Origin: Jonesia quinghaiensis DSM 15701 | Lineage (GTDB): Bacteria > Actinomycetota > Actinomycetes > Actinomycetales > Cellulomonadaceae | Length of the DNA stretch: 64,000 nt | Reading direction: 5' to 3' | NCBI RefSeq assembly: GCF_000423205.1 | Contig: NZ_AUHN01000005.1 | Coordinates: forward strand, 310,001 to 374,000 | Shown: positions 43,944 to 53,695 of the stretch, piece after piece | Layout of the letters: every line of letters starts with the position of its first letter | How positions within the stretch are numbered: the first letter of the stretch is position 1 | Notes under the pieces: model-generated | Databases searched by the model: none | The model's input: the letters and a program-made list of their open reading frames with translations, nothing else | What the model was told of the DNA's origin: nothing | Made by a program: the position numbers and the translations under genes

Positions 43944-45232
43944 AGTCGTCCAGCTGCCTTCAACATCAGGTACGTGTCAGCGACACGGGGGGCGAGATCG
44001 TCAGGCAGCGAGTCTACAACGACCACCTGTGAACGTTCCAGCACTGACGTTGCCGCACGGCGCGCCAACAACGACGCAGTGGCAGCAGCAGCATCAAACA
44101 CCGCAGCTGAATCATCGATGTTTTTGCTGATCGACACAGTTTCAGGGTCTTCAACACCCGCAACAATGACGCTGTGACGCTGTGACAAAGCACCCATCGC
44201 GCTCAGGAACCCCGTTTCGGGGACTGTGAGATCAGAGTTAGTCAGCACCACAATCAACGAACGCTGCCACACCCGTGAGTGAATCTTCGTAGTAATTGCT
44301 GTCCAATCAGCTTCCACCAGCACAGGGGAGACCCCCGCTAAAGCGACAGCCATCTCATGGAGCACCCCACCACCAGCAGGTGCTGACACGTGAGCACGTT
44401 GAGCCCGGTCAAACGCAATAAGTTCAACCCGGTCACCAGCCTGCGCGGCCAACGCCCCAAGGAGCATCGCCGCTTCCAAATAGGCGTCAAGGCGGGTCTC
44501 ACCGGCAACACGCGGAGCACTAGTGCGTGAGGTATCCACAACAATAACCACACGCCGGTCCCGCTCAGGCCGCCAAGTCCGTACCGTCACTTCACGTGAA
44601 CGCGCCGTTGCCCGCCAGTCAATGGACCGAACATCGTCACCTTCAACATAGGGGCGCAACGAATCAAATTCGGTGCCCTGCCCACGCACCTGAACCGCTG
44701 AGCCACCCTCAATTTCACGAAGCAATGTCACCCGTGACGGCAAGTGCCGTGCCGAGCGAAACTCCGGCAGAACCTTAATTGTTGAAGGCGCCTGCAGCGT
44801 CAGTTGACGCGCAGCGAACCCCAACGGCCCAAACAACCGCACCGTCACATGAGCAGCAACCCGGTCACCGCGACGGGTAGGGCGCAGCACTGACGGCAAG
44901 CGGATAGCGTCACCGGCGCGGATAGCTAACCGATGCATCGGGACACTCACACCCGCAGAGGGGGGCCACACATCGTGAAGCAGCCCCTTAGCGCGGCGAC
45001 GCCCAGTATTACGCACCACAAATTCCCCGCGGGCAACCTCACCCAAGCGCACCTGAAAAGGCATGCTCCGGGTGATCTCCAACGAACGTGGGGATGCTGC
45101 ACGCAAAGCATCACCCACGATCAACAACACCGTGAGCACACCCCACGCAATCACCACATGCCATTCACCGAAGATCAGCGCAGGAATCAAACCCGCCGCA
45201 AAGAACGCCGCTGGGCGCCAACTTAAAGCCAC
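43940..45232 (-). CDS. DUF58 domain-containing protein
   Basis: 430 residues. Two N-terminal membrane segments (about 8-45) are followed by a beta-rich region, then the DUF58 signature YVEGDDVRSIDWRATARSREVTVRTW (at about 196-220) and a von-Willebrand-A-like domain starting VVIVVDTSRTS. It partners the MoxR ATPase encoded just upstream (13-bp gap) and is expected to be part of a membrane-associated complex. The cellular function of these complexes is not settled; proposed roles include chaperoning and metal insertion. Confidence 0.92.
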   Translation of the reverse strand: MALSWRPAAFFAAGLIPALIFGEWHVVIAWGVLTVLLIVGDALRAASPRSLEITRSMPFQVRLGEVARGEFVVRNTGRRRAKGLLHDVWPPSAGVSVPMHRLAIRAGDAIRLPSVLRPTRRGDRVAAHVTVRLFGPLGFAARQLTLQAPSTIKVLPEFRSARHLPSRVTLLREIEGGSAVQVRGQGTEFDSLRPYVEGDDVRSIDWRATARSREVTVRTWRPERDRRVVIVVDTSRTSAPRVAGETRLDAYLEAAMLLGALAAQAGDRVELIAFDRAQRAHVSAPAGGGVLHEMAVALAGVSPVLVEADWTAITTKIHSRVWQRSLIVVLTNSDLTVPETGFLSAMGALSQRHSVIVAGVEDPETVSISKNIDDSAAVFDAAAATASLLARRAATSVLERSQVVVVDSLPDDLAPRVADTYLMLKAAGRL

Positions 45233-45245
45233 AAGGCACCCTCCA

Positions 45246-46229
45246 TCAGCGTGGTACGGGAACTGAACTGAGGATAGTGCGCATCACTGATTCCACAGAA
45301 ACACCCTCAATTTCGGCTTCAGGGCGCAAAGATAACCGGTGGGACAACGTCGATGGCGCCAGCGCCTTCACGTCATCAGGGGTGACATAGTCGCGCCCCG
45401 ACAACCAAGCCCAAGCCCGCGAGGTGGCCAAAAGGGCAGTGGCACCACGAGGTGAAACGCCAACCGAAATGGAAGGTGATACGCGTGAAGCCCTGCAAAC
45501 ATCAACAATGTAGCCCAGGATTTCAGGGGCAACAGAAACACGCGCCACCTCCTGGCGGGCCACGTCGAGGTCCTCAATGGTTGCTACTTGACGCAAGCCT
45601 GCACCGGTCAGGTCACGAGGGCTAAAACCTTCAGCGTGCCGTGCTAGCACGTCGATTTCACCGTCACGTTCAGGCATCGGGAGGACAGCCTTGAGCAAGA
45701 ATCGGTCAAGTTGGGCTTCGGGCAGGGTATAGGTTCCCGCATGTTCAATGGGGTTTTGGGTAGCGATCACCATGAACGGTGATGGCAATGGTTGCGGGGT
45801 GCCGTCAACGGACACCTGGCGTTCTTCCATTGCTTCCAAGAGCGCAGATTGGGTTTTGGGCGGGGTGCGGTTAATTTCATCGGCGAGCAGCAGGTTTGTG
45901 AACACTGGCCCGTGTTTGAACGTAAAGTCCTCAGTTTTCGCGGAGTACACCAGCGACCCGGTGATGTCTGACGGCATAAGGTCTGGGGTGAACTGCACCC
46001 GCTTGGTGTCAACACTCAGTGCGTGAGAAAGCGACCGCACCAGCAGGGTTTTAGCAACACCAGGAACCCCCTCAAGGAGAACGTGCCCCTGGCATAACAA
46101 ACCAATAATCAGCGTGGATACTGCAGCGTCTTGCCCAACAACCGCTTTCGCGACTTCTTGGCGCACCTGGTCAAGTGATGCGCGCGCCCGATCGGCGCTT
46201 GATCCGTACGCGGGGGTGTCATGGGACAT
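45246..46229 (-). CDS. MoxR-family AAA+ ATPase
   Basis: 327 residues from the ATG at 46229, overlapping the DUF4350 gene end by 11 bp. Conserved AAA+ elements: VVGQDAAVSTLIIGLLCQGHVLLEGVPGVAKT is the N-terminal core with Walker A GVPGVAKT, Walker B LLADEINRTPP, sensor 1 VIATQNPIEHAGTYTLPEAQ, and the C-terminal helical lid (VGVSPRGATALLATSRAWAWL). Acts with the DUF58 protein and the membrane proteins of this operon. Confidence 0.95.
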   Translation of the reverse strand: MSHDTPAYGSSADRARASLDQVRQEVAKAVVGQDAAVSTLIIGLLCQGHVLLEGVPGVAKTLLVRSLSHALSVDTKRVQFTPDLMPSDITGSLVYSAKTEDFTFKHGPVFTNLLLADEINRTPPKTQSALLEAMEERQVSVDGTPQPLPSPFMVIATQNPIEHAGTYTLPEAQLDRFLLKAVLPMPERDGEIDVLARHAEGFSPRDLTGAGLRQVATIEDLDVARQEVARVSVAPEILGYIVDVCRASRVSPSISVGVSPRGATALLATSRAWAWLSGRDYVTPDDVKALAPSTLSHRLSLRPEAEIEGVSVESVMRTILSSVPVPR

Positions 46230-47394
46230 CTTTGATCTCACTTTCCAAGGACTTCAAACGGGCGGCAAGCTGCACTAATTCGTGGTCAGAGCGTGCTGTG
46301 TTGTGGAAGAGAAGGTCGTAAACCTCAAGGTCAGGGCGACCCGATGCGCGTGCCACAGCAGACACCAGTGCGTCACGTGACGCACTGCGTTGAATACCAA
46401 GGTGGCGTGCACAAGCAGCAGCGGTCGCTGCTTGCATGGTGCGCCCTGCCCGTCCGTGTGCGTGAGCTAGCCGGTAGAGCCGCCCACGGCCGCGGGTTGT
46501 TTCACTGGCGCGCACCACAACGGGCAGTTGTTCACTAGCAACTGGTCCCAACCGTCGCATCGCAGCAAGCACTGCAAGCCCACCAGCGATGAGCAGCATC
46601 ACTGCAGCAATGCTGAATCGTTGTGGCAGGTCAGGTTCGCCGTCAGCGAGGAGGGTGTCTGGGTCGGGGCCTTCGGGCACAAACCACACGAGGTCTTCGT
46701 GTCCTCCAAGGAGGTTTAATGCGAGTGAGGCGTGCCCTGCTTTGGTGATGTTCTCGTTGGAGAACATGTACGCATCATCCAGAACGCTGACAAGGGTGGA
46801 GCCGGTGTCGAGCTGGATCAGGTGGTGCCCAAATGCGGAGGGGAAACACGTCGTGTACGCATCGGACTCACGTTCGGGACTCACCGTGAGGGACGTCCCT
46901 TGCGAAATAATCTCGCGAGCGTTTTGTGCGGCGTCCAGTACACACTCGGCGGCGGTGGGGCCATCAGCGGAGAACCCGCCTGCGTAGTCAATCCCTAGGC
47001 CAAGAGTTTCTAGTGTGTCCCGGCTTGGAGCGAGGAACACCAGGTCAGCGCCACTAGTCACTAAAGATCGAGTGGTGGCCTCGTTGAGGTTATCGGTTGA
47101 CGTGACCAGCAGCGTTGTCCCTGGTGTGGAATTGGCTTGCACACCATCAATGTTTGATGCGGGGGTCACGTCAACGCCACGTGAGGACAGAACCTGCGCT
47201 AGAGCGCGGGCCCCCTTGGGGTAGGGGTTGTCGTGTCCGAGGGGCACCCCACTGAAACTTGGAATGAATGTCACGATCAACCACGAGACGAGCAACACCG
47301 TAGCGAGGGCACCTAAAGGCAGGAAGGTGGACTTCACGCGGCGGCGGAGAGCATGGTTCGCCGTTTCACGAGCGGTGATCATCGATGTTGTCAT
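46219..47394 (-). CDS. DUF4350 domain-containing membrane protein
   Basis: 391 residues. One membrane helix near the N-terminus (about 24-48), then an extracytoplasmic DUF4350 domain starting NPYPKGARALAQVLSSRGVDV with LLVTSTDNL and ADLVFLAP, then a second helix (FSIAAVMLLIAGGLAVLAA) and a cytoplasmic tail of about 115 residues. The fold resembles glutamine-amidotransferase-like domains without catalytic residues. Overlaps DUF4129 upstream by 4 bp; part of the MoxR operon. Confidence 0.92.
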   Translation of the reverse strand: MTTSMITARETANHALRRRVKSTFLPLGALATVLLVSWLIVTFIPSFSGVPLGHDNPYPKGARALAQVLSSRGVDVTPASNIDGVQANSTPGTTLLVTSTDNLNEATTRSLVTSGADLVFLAPSRDTLETLGLGIDYAGGFSADGPTAAECVLDAAQNAREIISQGTSLTVSPERESDAYTTCFPSAFGHHLIQLDTGSTLVSVLDDAYMFSNENITKAGHASLALNLLGGHEDLVWFVPEGPDPDTLLADGEPDLPQRFSIAAVMLLIAGGLAVLAAMRRLGPVASEQLPVVVRASETTRGRGRLYRLAHAHGRAGRTMQAATAAACARHLGIQRSASRDALVSAVARASGRPDLEVYDLLFHNTARSDHELVQLAARLKSLESEIKDVP

Positions 47395-48032
47395 GATGCA
47401 TTCACCCGTTCTTTGCGGCGGGTTTCAAACGCTTCTTGTGCCGCTTTGTACCCCGCCACAACGGTGTCGTAGTCGCGGCGTGTTGCATCATCGTGCCCGT
47501 ACACGACAGCGTCGAACGTGTGTGCGGCAGCTGTTACAGGGGCTTCAAGTTCCGGAGAGTCTTGTCGCAAGGTGTTGGCGGCTTCCAACGCGGTGCGGCT
47601 GGGATCAACAGAGATGATGACTCGTTCCTCAGCGCTCTTCACCAAGGCTCTGAACTGTGCCACTGCAGCATCATGCCAGCTACCCTTTGCGGCTGCTTCA
47701 CGGGCTAGGTTGAGGTATTCATCGGCGGAAATATCTTGATCCACACCGATGCTTCCGGTTTTCTCTGCCCGTGTGATCAAACGTTTTCCGCGCATACGAA
47801 AGTAAGCGAACCCAATGATGAGTAACCCGAGCGCCAGAAGCCCAGCGAATGACCAAGCCGTTCCAGCCACTGAACCGTCAAACGATTCCAACCAGTCCAT
47901 GAAGAACCGTTGGATGCGAGCAAATAGCCCTTCGCTTTGTTGGTACACCGCCTGAGATAGTTCAGTTTCCAGCCATTGCCGGCCAGTGTCTTGGTCGGGA
48001 GTGAGGGGAATGTCGAACCTGATGGGGGTCAC
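47391..48032 (-). CDS. DUF4129 domain-containing membrane protein
   Basis: 213 residues with a single membrane helix (about 61-79) and a C-terminal DUF4129 domain (about 100-205: SADEYLNLAREAAAKGSWHDAAVAQFRALV, then DPSRTALEAANTL). In transglutaminase-fusion proteins the same domain forms the C-terminal part; here it stands alone. Overlaps both neighbours by 4 bp in the MoxR operon. Confidence 0.9.
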   Translation of the reverse strand: MTPIRFDIPLTPDQDTGRQWLETELSQAVYQQSEGLFARIQRFFMDWLESFDGSVAGTAWSFAGLLALGLLIIGFAYFRMRGKRLITRAEKTGSIGVDQDISADEYLNLAREAAAKGSWHDAAVAQFRALVKSAEERVIISVDPSRTALEAANTLRQDSPELEAPVTAAAHTFDAVVYGHDDATRRDYDTVVAGYKAAQEAFETRRKERVNAS

Positions 48033-49276
48033 TGCATCGCCTGCGCAAGTTGAACGTCCAACGCCTCCTTGCGGATGCGGACATCAATGTACAGCAACGA
48101 AAGGACAGCGGCGAGGAACGCCACGGCAATTGTTTGCACTGCAACAATTTCAGCAACATATGTTGCCAGTGCAAGCACATCGCGATCGAAGTCCGAACCA
48201 AAAATGAGTGCCCGGACAATTTCGACTGCCCCTGCAAGCACACCAACAATGATTTGCATAACGATTGAGGACAGCAAATAAATACCAAAGATGCGCCACC
48301 AAGACCCTTTAGTCAGCCCCCATGAGCGGCGCATCGCACCAATGACGGACTGGTCTTCAAGGATCAAAGCCATCGGGGCGAACAGCCATTTGACAAGGAC
48401 AAAGCACGTCCACGCTAAGAGCGCAAGAGAAACCACAAGGGTGGCGATAGCGCCCCCAGCTGTGAGCGTTGCATCCGGGACAGCGAATATGGCAAGAAGG
48501 AACAAGATCCATGGCAGGAGCATGAGCAGGCCAACTAGGAAGGACACCCCGAGAATCGCCCAGAAACGTGCGCGAACTTTATCCCATACCTCCCCCATCG
48601 GTGCTGGGCGGTTCACAATGAGCTGGCCGACAGCGGCAATAACAACTGCAGTCGCAATGTAGGTAGAAAGCGACGCGGCGATCGACACCACATAACTCAC
48701 GGACAATGACCCAGAACTCATCGCAAAAGGCCCTTCAGCGAGGGCCGGATCGTCAAAAATACTCAATAAATCGCCAAAAATCTGGTTGGCAACCCACGGG
48801 GCATACAAGTACCCGATTGCTGCACCAGCGATACTGAACACTGCCACAACCAAAAACGACAGCCCGATGATTGATCCAGGTGCTTTACGTACCGCCTGGA
48901 AAGAACCATCAAAAATCCCGCCAAGCCCTAGTGGCCGCAGCGGAATGATGCCCTCGCGAGGAGCGAAAGCTGGCTGCGGTGGCATCTGCCCGTTTGGCGG
49001 TTGCCCACCGGCCTGTCCGTACTGAGGTTGCTGACCATACTGCGGCTGCTGCCCATATTGAGGTTGCTGCCCATATTGGGGAGTTGCCTCGCCCGGCTGA
49101 GAACCTGGGGGTGCGTACTGTCCATACTTAGGCTGTTCACGCGGTTGTGGCTCCTGGTCCCCAGGCTGCTGCTGACCATACTGCGGCGTAGGTTCAGGTG
49201 ACGATCCACCGTGCTGAGAACTACCCGGGGCAGCCCAATTCTTCTTCTCCGACGACGGATCCTGTGGCGCAGACAT
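48029..49276 (-). CDS. Polytopic membrane protein with PQYGQQ repeat N-terminus, first gene of the MoxR operon
   Basis: 415 residues from the ATG at 49276. The N-terminal 105 residues are disordered and Gln/Pro-rich, including repeated PQYGQQ units. Then IPLRPLGLGGIFDGSFQAVRKAPG leads into about six membrane segments, a pattern shared with the glycerophosphoryl diester phosphodiesterase membrane-domain/DUF7847-type proteins that head MoxR operons in actinobacteria. There is no phosphodiesterase catalytic domain. The start is divergent from mtrA. Confidence 0.82.
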   Translation of the reverse strand: MSAPQDPSSEKKNWAAPGSSQHGGSSPEPTPQYGQQQPGDQEPQPREQPKYGQYAPPGSQPGEATPQYGQQPQYGQQPQYGQQPQYGQAGGQPPNGQMPPQPAFAPREGIIPLRPLGLGGIFDGSFQAVRKAPGSIIGLSFLVVAVFSIAGAAIGYLYAPWVANQIFGDLLSIFDDPALAEGPFAMSSGSLSVSYVVSIAASLSTYIATAVVIAAVGQLIVNRPAPMGEVWDKVRARFWAILGVSFLVGLLMLLPWILFLLAIFAVPDATLTAGGAIATLVVSLALLAWTCFVLVKWLFAPMALILEDQSVIGAMRRSWGLTKGSWWRIFGIYLLSSIVMQIIVGVLAGAVEIVRALIFGSDFDRDVLALATYVAEIVAVQTIAVAFLAAVLSLLYIDVRIRKEALDVQLAQAMQ

Positions 49277-49440
49277 CACTCACTCCCAACCAGCGGATAC
49301 CCGCTCCCAAAACTGTTCCAGCGAACACTCTACTGAACAACACTGGAGAATGAGTGAAGAATATCCGTATCTCGACACTCACATGCCACAAAACTCCCCA
49401 CACATCGAAGATCAGGGCAGAAAAGTGGCAAGATAGCGGC
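49277..49440. promoter_or_regulatory. Divergent promoter region between the MoxR operon and mtrA
   Basis: 164 bp between divergent starts, so it must contain promoters in both directions. No repeat or operator stands out by eye. Confidence 0.45.
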
Positions 49441-50124
49441 ATGACACATCGCGTGCTAGTAGTAGACGACGACACCGCACTCGCAGAGATGATCGGCATT
49501 GTCCTCAAAACCGAGGGCTTCGACGCCGAATTCTGTGCAGACGGCGACTCCGCCTTCGCAACCTTCCAGAACTACCAGCCCGACCTCGTTCTGCTCGACC
49601 TCATGCTGCCAGGCAAAGACGGCACAGTGGTGTGCCGAGAGATCCGCCGCGAGTCAGGCATCCCCATCATCATGCTCACCGCAAAAAGTGACACCGTTGA
49701 CGTTGTTGCAGGCCTCGAAGCCGGTGCAGATGACTACGTGTCCAAACCCTTCAAACCCAAAGAACTCGTAGCCCGCATCCGCGCCCGCCTGCGCCGCATC
49801 GATGAACCCGAACCCGAAATCTTGCACATCGGCGACCTCGACATCGATGTCACAGGTCACAAAGTTGCGCGTGACGGCAACCAAATATCCCTCACCCCAC
49901 TCGAATTTGACCTTCTTGTTGCCCTGGCGCGCCAACCTTGGCAAGTGCTCTCCCGTGAAGTTCTCCTCGAAAAAGTGTGGGGCTACCGTCACGCTGCAGA
50001 CACCCGCCTGGTGAATGTTCACGTCCAACGGCTGCGATCCAAAATTGAACACGACCCAGAAAACCCAGAGATCGTCATGACCGTGCGTGGTGTTGGCTAC
50101 AAGGCAGGCGTCCGTAAGGGATGA
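49441..50124 (+). CDS. mtrA: DNA-binding response regulator MtrA
   Basis: 227 residues from the ATG at 49441; the frame is open further upstream but the receiver domain begins at MTHRVLVVDDDTALAE. Receiver domain: acidic pocket Asp9-11, phosphoacceptor Asp53 (LLDLMLPG), switch Thr in MLTAKSD and Lys in YVSKPFKP. OmpR-type winged helix in the second half, ending VNVHVQRLRSKIEHDPENP and VRGVGYKAG. MtrA is the essential actinobacterial regulator of cell-wall hydrolase and division genes; the secreted CHAP and SpoIID/LytB proteins in this window are plausible targets. Coupled to mtrB by ATGA. Confidence 0.96.
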   Translation: MTHRVLVVDDDTALAEMIGIVLKTEGFDAEFCADGDSAFATFQNYQPDLVLLDLMLPGKDGTVVCREIRRESGIPIIMLTAKSDTVDVVAGLEAGADDYVSKPFKPKELVARIRARLRRIDEPEPEILHIGDLDIDVTGHKVARDGNQISLTPLEFDLLVALARQPWQVLSREVLLEKVWGYRHAADTRLVNVHVQRLRSKIEHDPENPEIVMTVRGVGYKAGVRKG

Positions 50125-51815
50125 AACGATCCATCACCATGCGACGCAACCTCCTGCGGCGTAGGGTGCGCCACATAGCCAGAGCTATTGCGCGGCCTTT
50201 CCAAACATCCGTCCAGTTTCGGCTCCTTGTGATCGCAGTGAGTTTCTCACTGATCTCCTTGCTGTTGCTGTCGCTTTACCTGTCCATCGCCATGCGCGAT
50301 GGACTCTTCGAGCGGCGCCTCGACGAAATCCTCGGAGAATCAGCACGGTCGCTTTCTCAAACGCAAACCACCCTGAACTCCTCCACGGCAACCTCCACAT
50401 CCCAAGTTCAACAAACACTCAACGACCTCCTCCCGGCTCTGCAATCTGGAGGAACATCTGGGCGTGAAGTGTTCCTCCTGCGAGCCCAAACAAACAACTC
50501 CCCAGTGCGGGTCCTTGACCTCTCCACTGCTCCCGCCGCGGAAGGCCTCATCAGCCCAGCCATTCGAGACACCGTCACAAACAACCCGCAACAACAACAC
50601 TGGCAGTCCGTGAACATCGGACCGGACAATCCCGGAGTTATCGTCGGGGCAATCGTTGACGTTCCTCAAGCAGGCGCCTTCGAGGTGTACTTTCTCTACT
50701 CCCTCGCCTCGGAACAAGAAAGCTTGACGTTCCTGCAAAACACCATTGCGTTCGCTGGGGCGGTCCTCATCGGAGTGTTAGCGACCCTGATCTACGTGGT
50801 TACCCGTCAAATTGTGCGCCCCGTTAAGCAAGCATCCGTGGCTGCTGAACGTATCGCTGACGGCAACCTCAACGAACGACTCATCGTGCGCGGCCAAGAC
50901 GAAGTAGCCACCCTCGCCCGGTCCTTCAACGCCATGACCGGGTCCCTGCAGCACCAAATCGATCAACTCGCCCAACTCTCAGCGGTGCAACGACAATTTG
51001 TGTCCGACGTATCCCACGAGTTGCGTACCCCCCTGACCACTGTGCGCATGGCCGCAGAGATCCTCCACGAATCACGCGACGATTTTGACCCCATCGTCAA
51101 ACGCTCCACCGAACTCCTGCACACCCAACTCGACCGGTTCGAAGACCTCCTCGCCGACCTCCTCGAAATCTCCCGGTTCGACGCCGGCGCAGCAATGCTC
51201 GACGTCGAAGCCCGCGACCTGTCCGACACCGTCGTGCGCGTCATCGACCACGAGCTACCACTCGCCGAGAAGAAAGGCGTGTGGATCTCCGCAGACCTCG
51301 GCACAACCTCCACCCGAGCCGACTACGACTCACGCCGAGTCGAACGAATCTTGCGGAATCTCTTGGTCAACGCCATCGAACATGCAGAAGGCAACCCCAT
51401 CACCATCACCATCGGGACCAGCCCCGAGGCTGTGGCAGTTGTTGTCCAAGACCGCGGAATAGGCATGGACCGCGAAGCAGTCACCCGAGTCTTTGACCGA
51501 TTCTGGCGAGCAGACCCAGCCCGTGCCCGCACCACCGGAGGTTCGGGGTTGGGGCTATCTATCGCTAAAGAAGACGCACGCCTCCACGGCGGATGGCTCG
51601 AAGCCTGGGGGCGTCCAGGGTTCGGATCTTCCTTCCGCCTTACCCTGCCACGCCGCGCAGGCATCATCTTGACCAGTTCCCCCATCGCCCTAGAACACAA
51701 GGAATCCCTGTACGAAGCCCCCACCCCCATTCCTGCGGACGACGAACACGGACCAGCCTCTGTGCCGCGTTTCGACTCCAAAGATGACTACCCCGAGGAC
51801 TCCGATGACGACTGA
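50121..51815 (+). CDS. mtrB: Sensor histidine kinase MtrB
   Basis: 564 residues. Membrane helices at about 33-57 and 207-228 enclose an extracytoplasmic domain of 150 residues. HAMP at about 229-282, dimerisation/phosphoacceptor segment SDVSHELRTPLTTV with His299, then ATPase boxes: NLLVNAIEHAEG (N), DRGIGMD (G1), FDRFWRAD and GGSGLGLSIAKE (G2). The acidic tail after about 525 is low complexity. It phosphorylates MtrA; lpqB starts inside its 3' end, so mtrA-mtrB-lpqB form one transcript. Confidence 0.96.
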   Translation: MKRSITMRRNLLRRRVRHIARAIARPFQTSVQFRLLVIAVSFSLISLLLLSLYLSIAMRDGLFERRLDEILGESARSLSQTQTTLNSSTATSTSQVQQTLNDLLPALQSGGTSGREVFLLRAQTNNSPVRVLDLSTAPAAEGLISPAIRDTVTNNPQQQHWQSVNIGPDNPGVIVGAIVDVPQAGAFEVYFLYSLASEQESLTFLQNTIAFAGAVLIGVLATLIYVVTRQIVRPVKQASVAAERIADGNLNERLIVRGQDEVATLARSFNAMTGSLQHQIDQLAQLSAVQRQFVSDVSHELRTPLTTVRMAAEILHESRDDFDPIVKRSTELLHTQLDRFEDLLADLLEISRFDAGAAMLDVEARDLSDTVVRVIDHELPLAEKKGVWISADLGTTSTRADYDSRRVERILRNLLVNAIEHAEGNPITITIGTSPEAVAVVVQDRGIGMDREAVTRVFDRFWRADPARARTTGGSGLGLSIAKEDARLHGGWLEAWGRPGFGSSFRLTLPRRAGIILTSSPIALEHKESLYEAPTPIPADDEHGPASVPRFDSKDDYPEDSDDD

Positions 51816-53583
51816 CATCACGCGCCGCATTGCGCTCGCCGTGACCCTCACCGTAGCGGTGTCACTAGGTGGTTGCGCTGCGATCCCTTCCCAATCAGCC
51901 GTCAGTTCAGCGGACATCACCGTGCAAGATTCCGGACCCGTATTTTTTGCAGCAAAAGGGCCAGTGAGTGACGCCAGCCCACAAGACATCGTGTCGGGGT
52001 TCATCAACGCTCAATCTGCTGGTCTGACCGACAACTGGTCAACAGCTCGCCAGTTCCTCACTGATGCCACAGCAGATTCTTGGTCCCCAGGAGCAACGGT
52101 CAACGTGTACAGCGGAGAACTAGACCTCTCAGCTGCGCGGCCACCGCAAAATAGTGATGAAAGCGCGCCATCAGAGGACGACAACGCCACTGACGGCGGC
52201 ATCGTCGATCTCGCCACGGCAACGTCCGTAACCATTGAGGCCCAAGCTGACCTCACCGGGACCCTCAATGACGTGGGCGCATACACCGAATCGTTGGAAG
52301 GTTCGCAATCCCTGACAACGTTTGAACTTGTCCGTGATGCAGAAGACCAATGGCGCATCAGTGCGTTGTCTGACGACATCTTCATGGCAGAACCAAACTT
52401 TGAATCCCTCTACCGGTCAACCACCATCTATTTTGTGTCAGCCGATGAAGAGTTCCTTGTCCCTGAGGTTCGGTGGTTCCCCCGGACTCGCACAGAAACC
52501 TACGTCGTCAATGCGCTGCTCTCTGGCCCCTCTGATTGGCTCGCAGACTCAGTAACCAACCTCTTCCCTGACGGCACGCGGTTGGTATATGACGCGGTCA
52601 ATGTTGACGGTGGCACAGCCACGGTGAACCTCTCTTCACAGGTCACCACAGCAACACCACAAGATCGTTCGCTCCTTGCCACCCAAATCCGTTCCGCCCT
52701 GACACGGCTTCCCGGGATCCGCAATGTTGCGATTCAAGCGAACTCCATTGAACTGCAAGTGGGAGATCTCCCAGAACTTCAACGCGACCCCACGCTGGCG
52801 ACCTCCCCGATAATCGTCACGGGCACCGGACTATCGCAGGTAACACAAGGGGCAGTAGAACCTCTCGACCCGCCGGTAGACCTCAGCCCCTATGACGTCA
52901 CGGGGCTTGCCGTGAACGGTGACCGATCATTGCAAGTAATTCTTGATGACCAAGACACACTGCGCCGAGTCTCAGCAGGGCAGGACAGCGGGGCTGTCCT
53001 AGCGAGAGGTGATGACCTCATTGCCCCAAGCATCGACAGGTTCAATTGGGTGTGGACAGGAGAAGTAGAGCAAGGCGACACCAGCGAACTACAGGTAGTT
53101 ACAGGTGACGGAACCACTGTGCCTGTTGCTATACCGTGGCTTGCAGGCCGCACAATTTCTGAGATCCGGGTATCTCATGATGGCGCACGCATTGCCGTGA
53201 TCTCTGCAGCACCTGGGCGCCGCCTCATTGAGGTGGCGGCAATTACCCGTGACGCTGACAACGTGCCCCAAGCAGTCAGTGAACCGATTTCCGTCGGCGG
53301 GGGAATTACCAGCCCGGAACTACTGGAATGGATTGATGAGTCAACCTTGGCGGTGATTACCTCCGCTCAAGACAACGGCGGTCAAGGTTTCTACAGTGTT
53401 CAAGTAGGCGGAACCTCGGAGTATATTTCTGCCTTGGAGAACGTTGCCACACTCGGCGCTGGGCGCGGGTTGCGCGCAGTGTATGTGGGCACCAAGGACG
53501 GCTCTATCCTGTCCCGCGCGGCGACTGGTGCCGCATGGGTGACAGTTGTCGAGGAAGGCGCTTTACCAACTTTCCCGGGGTAA
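51805..53583 (+). CDS. lpqB: Lipoprotein LpqB
   Basis: 592 residues from the ATG at 51805 (AGGA six bases upstream); ATG 51784 would add seven residues. The signal peptide ends in the lipobox SLGGC (Cys24). A GerMN domain lies at about 190-320 (FLVPEVRWFPRTRTETYVVNALLSGP, then LFPDGTRLVYDAVNVDGGTATVNLSS), followed by the LpqB beta-propeller region to the end. LpqB binds the extracytoplasmic domain of MtrB and modulates its signalling in mycobacteria. It overlaps mtrB by 11 bp. Confidence 0.95.
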   Translation: MTTDITRRIALAVTLTVAVSLGGCAAIPSQSAVSSADITVQDSGPVFFAAKGPVSDASPQDIVSGFINAQSAGLTDNWSTARQFLTDATADSWSPGATVNVYSGELDLSAARPPQNSDESAPSEDDNATDGGIVDLATATSVTIEAQADLTGTLNDVGAYTESLEGSQSLTTFELVRDAEDQWRISALSDDIFMAEPNFESLYRSTTIYFVSADEEFLVPEVRWFPRTRTETYVVNALLSGPSDWLADSVTNLFPDGTRLVYDAVNVDGGTATVNLSSQVTTATPQDRSLLATQIRSALTRLPGIRNVAIQANSIELQVGDLPELQRDPTLATSPIIVTGTGLSQVTQGAVEPLDPPVDLSPYDVTGLAVNGDRSLQVILDDQDTLRRVSAGQDSGAVLARGDDLIAPSIDRFNWVWTGEVEQGDTSELQVVTGDGTTVPVAIPWLAGRTISEIRVSHDGARIAVISAAPGRRLIEVAAITRDADNVPQAVSEPISVGGGITSPELLEWIDESTLAVITSAQDNGGQGFYSVQVGGTSEYISALENVATLGAGRGLRAVYVGTKDGSILSRAATGAAWVTVVEEGALPTFPG

Positions 53584-53596
53584 GCGTGCGGAATCT

Positions 53597-53647
53597 GGTT
53601 GTCCACAGCCCATCATGCACCTTGTGTTTATGCAGGTGTGGACAACC
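53597..53647. promoter_or_regulatory. Inverted pair of DnaA-box-like sequences between lpqB and comF
   Basis: TTGTCCACA (53599-53607) and its complement TGTGGACAA (53637-53645) sit in perfect 11-bp inverted arms (GGTTGTCCACA/TGTGGACAACC). TTGTCCACA is the form of the DnaA box favoured in high-GC actinobacteria. A terminator role for lpqB is possible but there is no T-run. Confidence 0.6.
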
Positions 53648-53695
53648 AACACCACACGGCACAATAACGATGCCCCAAACTGACACACTGCACGG